Shown: positions 60,940 through 64,000 of the stretch, piece after piece
How positions within the stretch are numbered: position 1 is the stretch's first letter
Layout: each line of letters opens with the position of its first letter
Source of the DNA: JAALKW01 sp963974485
GTDB taxonomy: Bacteria; Pseudomonadota; Gammaproteobacteria; Legionellales; Legionellaceae
DNA: 64,000 nucleotides
Assembly: GCA_963974485.1 (NCBI GenBank)
Contig: CAXBBS010000005.1
Coordinates: 113,813-177,812 of the forward strand
Direction: 5' to 3'
Position numbers and translations under genes: made by a program
The notes under the pieces: generated by a model
Databases searched by the model: none
Told to the model about the DNA's origin: nothing
What the model saw: the letters and a program-made list of their open reading frames with translations, nothing else

Positions 60940-61641
60940 TTAAGACCAATAGGTGTAATTCCCTTGGTATAGCTCGGTTTGAGGCGTTGTGGTGTGTGGA
61001 GGAGCAAACATGCTTAAATCTACGCGTCGTGCGGCTTGAATCTTGTTATCTATATTTGCAATCAAAGGCGTTATATCACATGTACGTGTAGTATTTATCA
61101 CAAGCTCGGCTGAAGCTTTACATGGCTCTACAAACGCATCAAACATGGGTTTTACGTGTTGCATATATTGAGTCAATATATCTTCCATATCTCTTCCACG
61201 TTCAGTGATGTCGCGTCTCAGACGTCGCACCAAGCATACATCAGTATCCGCATCCACAAAGACTTTGGTGTCATATAAGCGTGTAAGGCATGCTGGATGT
61301 AAAATCAAAATACCCTCGATAATAATCATAGATTTAGGTGATACACGCACGGTCTGTTCTTGACGGGCATGCGTTGCAAAATCATAGGTGGGCATATCAA
61401 TGCTTTCACCTTGTTTGAGTAATTGGATGTGCTGCGCTAAAAGTTCAAAATCAATGCTGTCAGGATGGTCGAAATTAATCGCATCTCGTTCTGCTTGTGA
61501 TAAGTGACGCAAGTCATTGTAATAATTATCGGAAGATAGGGTGAGGCATTGGTCCTCGCCATAATGTTGGTGAAGTTTGCGTGCGATGGTGGTTTTACCT
61601 GAGCCTGATGCGCCGGCTACAGCAATCAGCATTGTTTTCAT
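60940..61641 (-). CDS. udk: Uridine kinase
   Basis: 233 residues. P-loop AVAGASGSGKTTIARKL at the N-terminus, then SSDNYYNDLRHL and NFDHPDSIDFELLAQHI, which bind the nucleoside. MPTYDFATHARQEQTVRV and RRLRRDITERGRDMEDILTQY are also typical. It phosphorylates uridine and cytidine in pyrimidine salvage. It is slightly longer than E. coli Udk (213) by a short C-terminal tail. Confidence 0.93.
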   Translation of the reverse strand: MKTMLIAVAGASGSGKTTIARKLHQHYGEDQCLTLSSDNYYNDLRHLSQAERDAINFDHPDSIDFELLAQHIQLLKQGESIDMPTYDFATHARQEQTVRVSPKSMIIIEGILILHPACLTRLYDTKVFVDADTDVCLVRRLRRDITERGRDMEDILTQYMQHVKPMFDAFVEPCKASAELVINTTRTCDITPLIANIDNKIQAARRVDLSMFAPPHTTTPQTELYQGNYTYWS

Positions 61642-61757
61642 GTTTATACGTCCTTGTAAAATAAAATGCGTCTAAAGTCGTGTGTTGACTAACATAGATA
61701 GATGTGTCCAAAATAACAAGCTATTTTAAGCTCTTTTGTGTTCAAGGGAAAAGGCAA

Positions 61758-63983
61758 ATGCCAAGCAAAAAGATAGCTTCCAAGCCTTCGGTTAAAAAAA
61801 AATCAAAAAACTCCGTTAAGCCGCCATACGTGATTGCCATTGGTGCTTCAGCCGGTGGCTTAGAAGCCATTCAGGATTATTTCGATCAAATGCCCACTAA
61901 TACGGGCGCTGCTTTTGTGGTAATTCAGCATTTATCACCGGACTTTAAAAGTCTCATGGATCAGCTGCTTGCACGTAACACGGATATGAATATCTTTCCG
62001 GTCAAAGATGGTATGCGTGTTGAATCCAATACGATTTATCTGATTCCGCCAAAGCAAAACATGCATATCCAAGATGGTCATTTAAGATTGACGGAGCAAC
62101 AACGAGGCCACAGTCTTAACTTGCCGATTGATATCTTCTTTGCTTCATTGGCGCGTGAATATACAAAAAAAGCGATTGCGATTATTCTATCAGGTACAGG
62201 AAGTGATGGTTCTAAAGGTATCATGGAAGTTGCAAAGGCGGGTGGCCTTATCATCGTTCAAAACCCGGATACGTCACAATTTGATGGTATGCCACGCAAT
62301 GCAATTACCACGAAATGTGTGGATATTATTTTAGATGTTGCTGATATGCCGGGCACCGTCGTCAAATTCATGAAAAATCCAAGCAAACAACATCTGATTC
62401 AACCGGATACGGCACTCGATCCAACGTCACCGATTGCCAAAATATTTAGCCTATTGAAAGCGGCACATAAGGTTGACTTCAGCTTATACAAAACCGCGAC
62501 TATTTCGAGGCGACTTGAGCGTCGCTTGCAAGCGGTGGAGTTACACGATTTAAACGCATATAAAGACCTGTTACTCCATGATACTCAAGAAGTAGATTTT
62601 CTTTATAAAGACTTATTAATTGGTGTCACCAGTTTTTTTAGGGATGAGGCGGCCTTTGATTTGCTGAAGGAAAAAGTGGTTCCTCAGATTGTTGAGCAGC
62701 ATCATCAAAATAATCAGGAAATACGAGTATGGATTACGGCTTGCTCCACAGGCGAGGAGGTGTATTCCTTGGGGATGCTTTTTTTAGAATACATGGAGGA
62801 AAAAAACTTACGCGCTACATTAAAAATTTTTGGTACCGATTTAAATAAAAGCTCGATCGATTTTGCCAGTGCGGCAATCTATGATGAACGACAAATCGAA
62901 GGTGTTTCTGAGGAGCGATTGAAAAAGTTTTTTACAGTAACCCATGATGGCAGGTATCAAATTAATTCCATGCTTCGTAATCAGGTGGTTTTTTCACAAC
63001 ATAATTTAATTACGAACCCACCGCTGACACGTATGGCCTTGATCAGTTGCCGCAATTTTTTAATTTATATTCAACCGCAGACGCAGCAAAAAATTCTTGG
63101 TTTTTTACGTTTCTCATTGAATGTTGAAGGGTATTTGTTTTTAGGTTCAAGCGAAACTATCGCTGATATTGGTATTGATTTATGTATTGTTAATACGAAT
63201 TGGAAGATTTTCAAAAAAATTGAGCATGTGAGTCAGGCCCTTTCTTTGTCAACGAGGAATATACTTCACGATTCATCCAGTAAAAATAGTTTCCCTTCGC
63301 ACGCTTCCAATATGCTAGCGTCTTCACCGCGTGGAGAGCTACCCAATTACGCCTACGATTTATTACTTGAACAAACCTATCAGAACGCTTTGTTGATCGA
63401 TAACAAACGTAATTTAATGCATATTTTTGGTCAGGCAAAACGTTTTCTTTCGGTGGATAGTGGACGCATGAGTACAGATATTGTTCATATGATTCTTCCT
63501 CAATTAAAGCCGTTATTAAGCACGGCGCTTCATCGCGTGAATATTGATAAAAAAGAGTTAGATTATGTGGGTTTAGAAATTAAAGTCGCAGAGGAAGTGC
63601 TAGCTATTTGTATGGTTGTTAAACCTATTTTTGATCAGAAATCACAAGTTATTTTTGTTTTGATACAATTTAAAGAGCACAAAGTAAGTCACAAGAAAAA
63701 AAATGTTTACATCAGAAAAGCACATGAAGCTTCAGATCAAATGCTGAGTGAGTTAGAAAGGGAGCTGGCAAGTACCAAAGAATCTTTGCAAGCAACCATT
63801 GAGGAAGTGGGCACAACCAACGAAGAGTTACAGTCGACCAATGAAGAGCTTTTAGCCTCCAACGAGGAATTGCAATCAACCAATGAAGAGCTGCACTCGG
63901 TGAATGAAGAGCTGTATACGGTTAATGCGGAGCATCAGAAGAAGATTATAGTGGACCCCATCGATGAGACAGCAAAACCTTAA
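61758..63983 (+). CDS. CheB-CheR fusion protein with C-terminal coiled coil
   Basis: 741 residues from ATG 61758 (AAGG upstream); an in-frame ATG at 61704 would add 18. The CheB methylesterase domain (about 25-205) keeps the active Ser in GASAGG, His in VIQHLSPD and Asp in GTGSDGSKGI. The CheR methyltransferase domain (about 225-480) has FFRDEAAFDLL, WITACSTGEEVYSLGM and ISCRNFLIYI. A PAS-like region (about 530-660) is followed by a coiled coil with NEEL repeats (about 675-735). Many relatives continue into a sensor kinase; this one stops. No chemoreceptor or flagellar gene is nearby. Confidence 0.9.
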   Translation: MPSKKIASKPSVKKKSKNSVKPPYVIAIGASAGGLEAIQDYFDQMPTNTGAAFVVIQHLSPDFKSLMDQLLARNTDMNIFPVKDGMRVESNTIYLIPPKQNMHIQDGHLRLTEQQRGHSLNLPIDIFFASLAREYTKKAIAIILSGTGSDGSKGIMEVAKAGGLIIVQNPDTSQFDGMPRNAITTKCVDIILDVADMPGTVVKFMKNPSKQHLIQPDTALDPTSPIAKIFSLLKAAHKVDFSLYKTATISRRLERRLQAVELHDLNAYKDLLLHDTQEVDFLYKDLLIGVTSFFRDEAAFDLLKEKVVPQIVEQHHQNNQEIRVWITACSTGEEVYSLGMLFLEYMEEKNLRATLKIFGTDLNKSSIDFASAAIYDERQIEGVSEERLKKFFTVTHDGRYQINSMLRNQVVFSQHNLITNPPLTRMALISCRNFLIYIQPQTQQKILGFLRFSLNVEGYLFLGSSETIADIGIDLCIVNTNWKIFKKIEHVSQALSLSTRNILHDSSSKNSFPSHASNMLASSPRGELPNYAYDLLLEQTYQNALLIDNKRNLMHIFGQAKRFLSVDSGRMSTDIVHMILPQLKPLLSTALHRVNIDKKELDYVGLEIKVAEEVLAICMVVKPIFDQKSQVIFVLIQFKEHKVSHKKKNVYIRKAHEASDQMLSELERELASTKESLQATIEEVGTTNEELQSTNEELLASNEELQSTNEELHSVNEELYTVNAEHQKKIIVDPIDETAKP

Positions 63984-64000
63984 ATCTTAGATAGTGTCCA

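Overview
The window comes from a gammaproteobacterium of the Legionella/Coxiella type (Legionellales in the broad sense). The main reason is an intact, collinear block of Dot/Icm type IVB secretion genes from icmT to icmB (about 17.3-35.7 kb). Several neighbouring genes also look like intracellular-pathogen effectors: a U-box protein, a SET-domain protein, a circularly permuted EEP-fold enzyme and two unrecognised proteins. Housekeeping genes (alaS, recA-recX, ruvX-pyrB, comM, ubiK) are typical of gammaproteobacteria. Base composition is moderate to AT-rich. I cannot name the species. The order icmT-S-(x)-Q-P-O-N-M-L-K-E-G-C-D-J-B is that of Legionella, and icmM/dotJ is present. The gene in the icmR position is not recognisably IcmR.

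Layout. 1-4.4 kb: threonine degradation (kbl partial, tdh), the ABC-F translation factor ettA, and an L,D-transpeptidase lipoprotein. 4.4-4.8 kb: a non-coding stretch with perfect DnaA boxes and a 15-bp inverted repeat. 4.8-12.1 kb: an AI-2E/PerM family membrane protein, an unknown membrane protein with its own promoter, a small membrane protein, dacB, a GltB-domain FMN protein and the EEP-fold candidate effector. 12.2-17.2 kb: yqgE-ruvX-pyrB on the plus strand, facing comM and a fthC-EVE-ubiK operon on the minus strand. 17.2-35.7 kb: the Dot/Icm cluster. It encodes the coupling complex (DotL, DotM, DotN, IcmS), the core and outer-membrane parts (DotH, DotG, DotF, DotK), inner-membrane parts (DotI, DotJ, DotE, DotP, IcmT), the pore protein IcmQ, a probable IcmR-type chaperone and the ATPase DotO. 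DotG/IcmE is greatly enlarged (1665 residues) by nested decapeptide repeats. 35.7-40 kb: a candidate effector convergent with icmB, then a methionine ABC importer (metNIQ). 40-49.6 kb: acetoacetyl-CoA synthetase, recA-recX-alaS, an MscS-type channel and a TIGR01777-type epimerase. 49.6-52.6 kb: a probable tryptophan ABC importer (trpX-trpZ-trpY) preceded by a leader peptide ending Trp-Arg-Trp-Arg, which indicates attenuation control. 52.6-59.1 kb: the U-box protein and a tripartite RND efflux operon. 59.1-64 kb: a RelE/ParD-like toxin-antitoxin pair, the SET-domain protein, uridine kinase and a CheB-CheR fusion.

How it fits together. The secretion genes are packed with many 4-nt overlaps. Two promoter regions are visible: one before icmT, and one between icmS and the icmR-position gene that carries a CpxR-like element. 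Candidate substrates sit around the block as single genes rather than in it. Amino-acid capture (methionine, tryptophan importers) and threonine and acetoacetate use fit an organism feeding on host nutrients. No tRNA, rRNA, CRISPR array, insertion sequence or prophage was seen.
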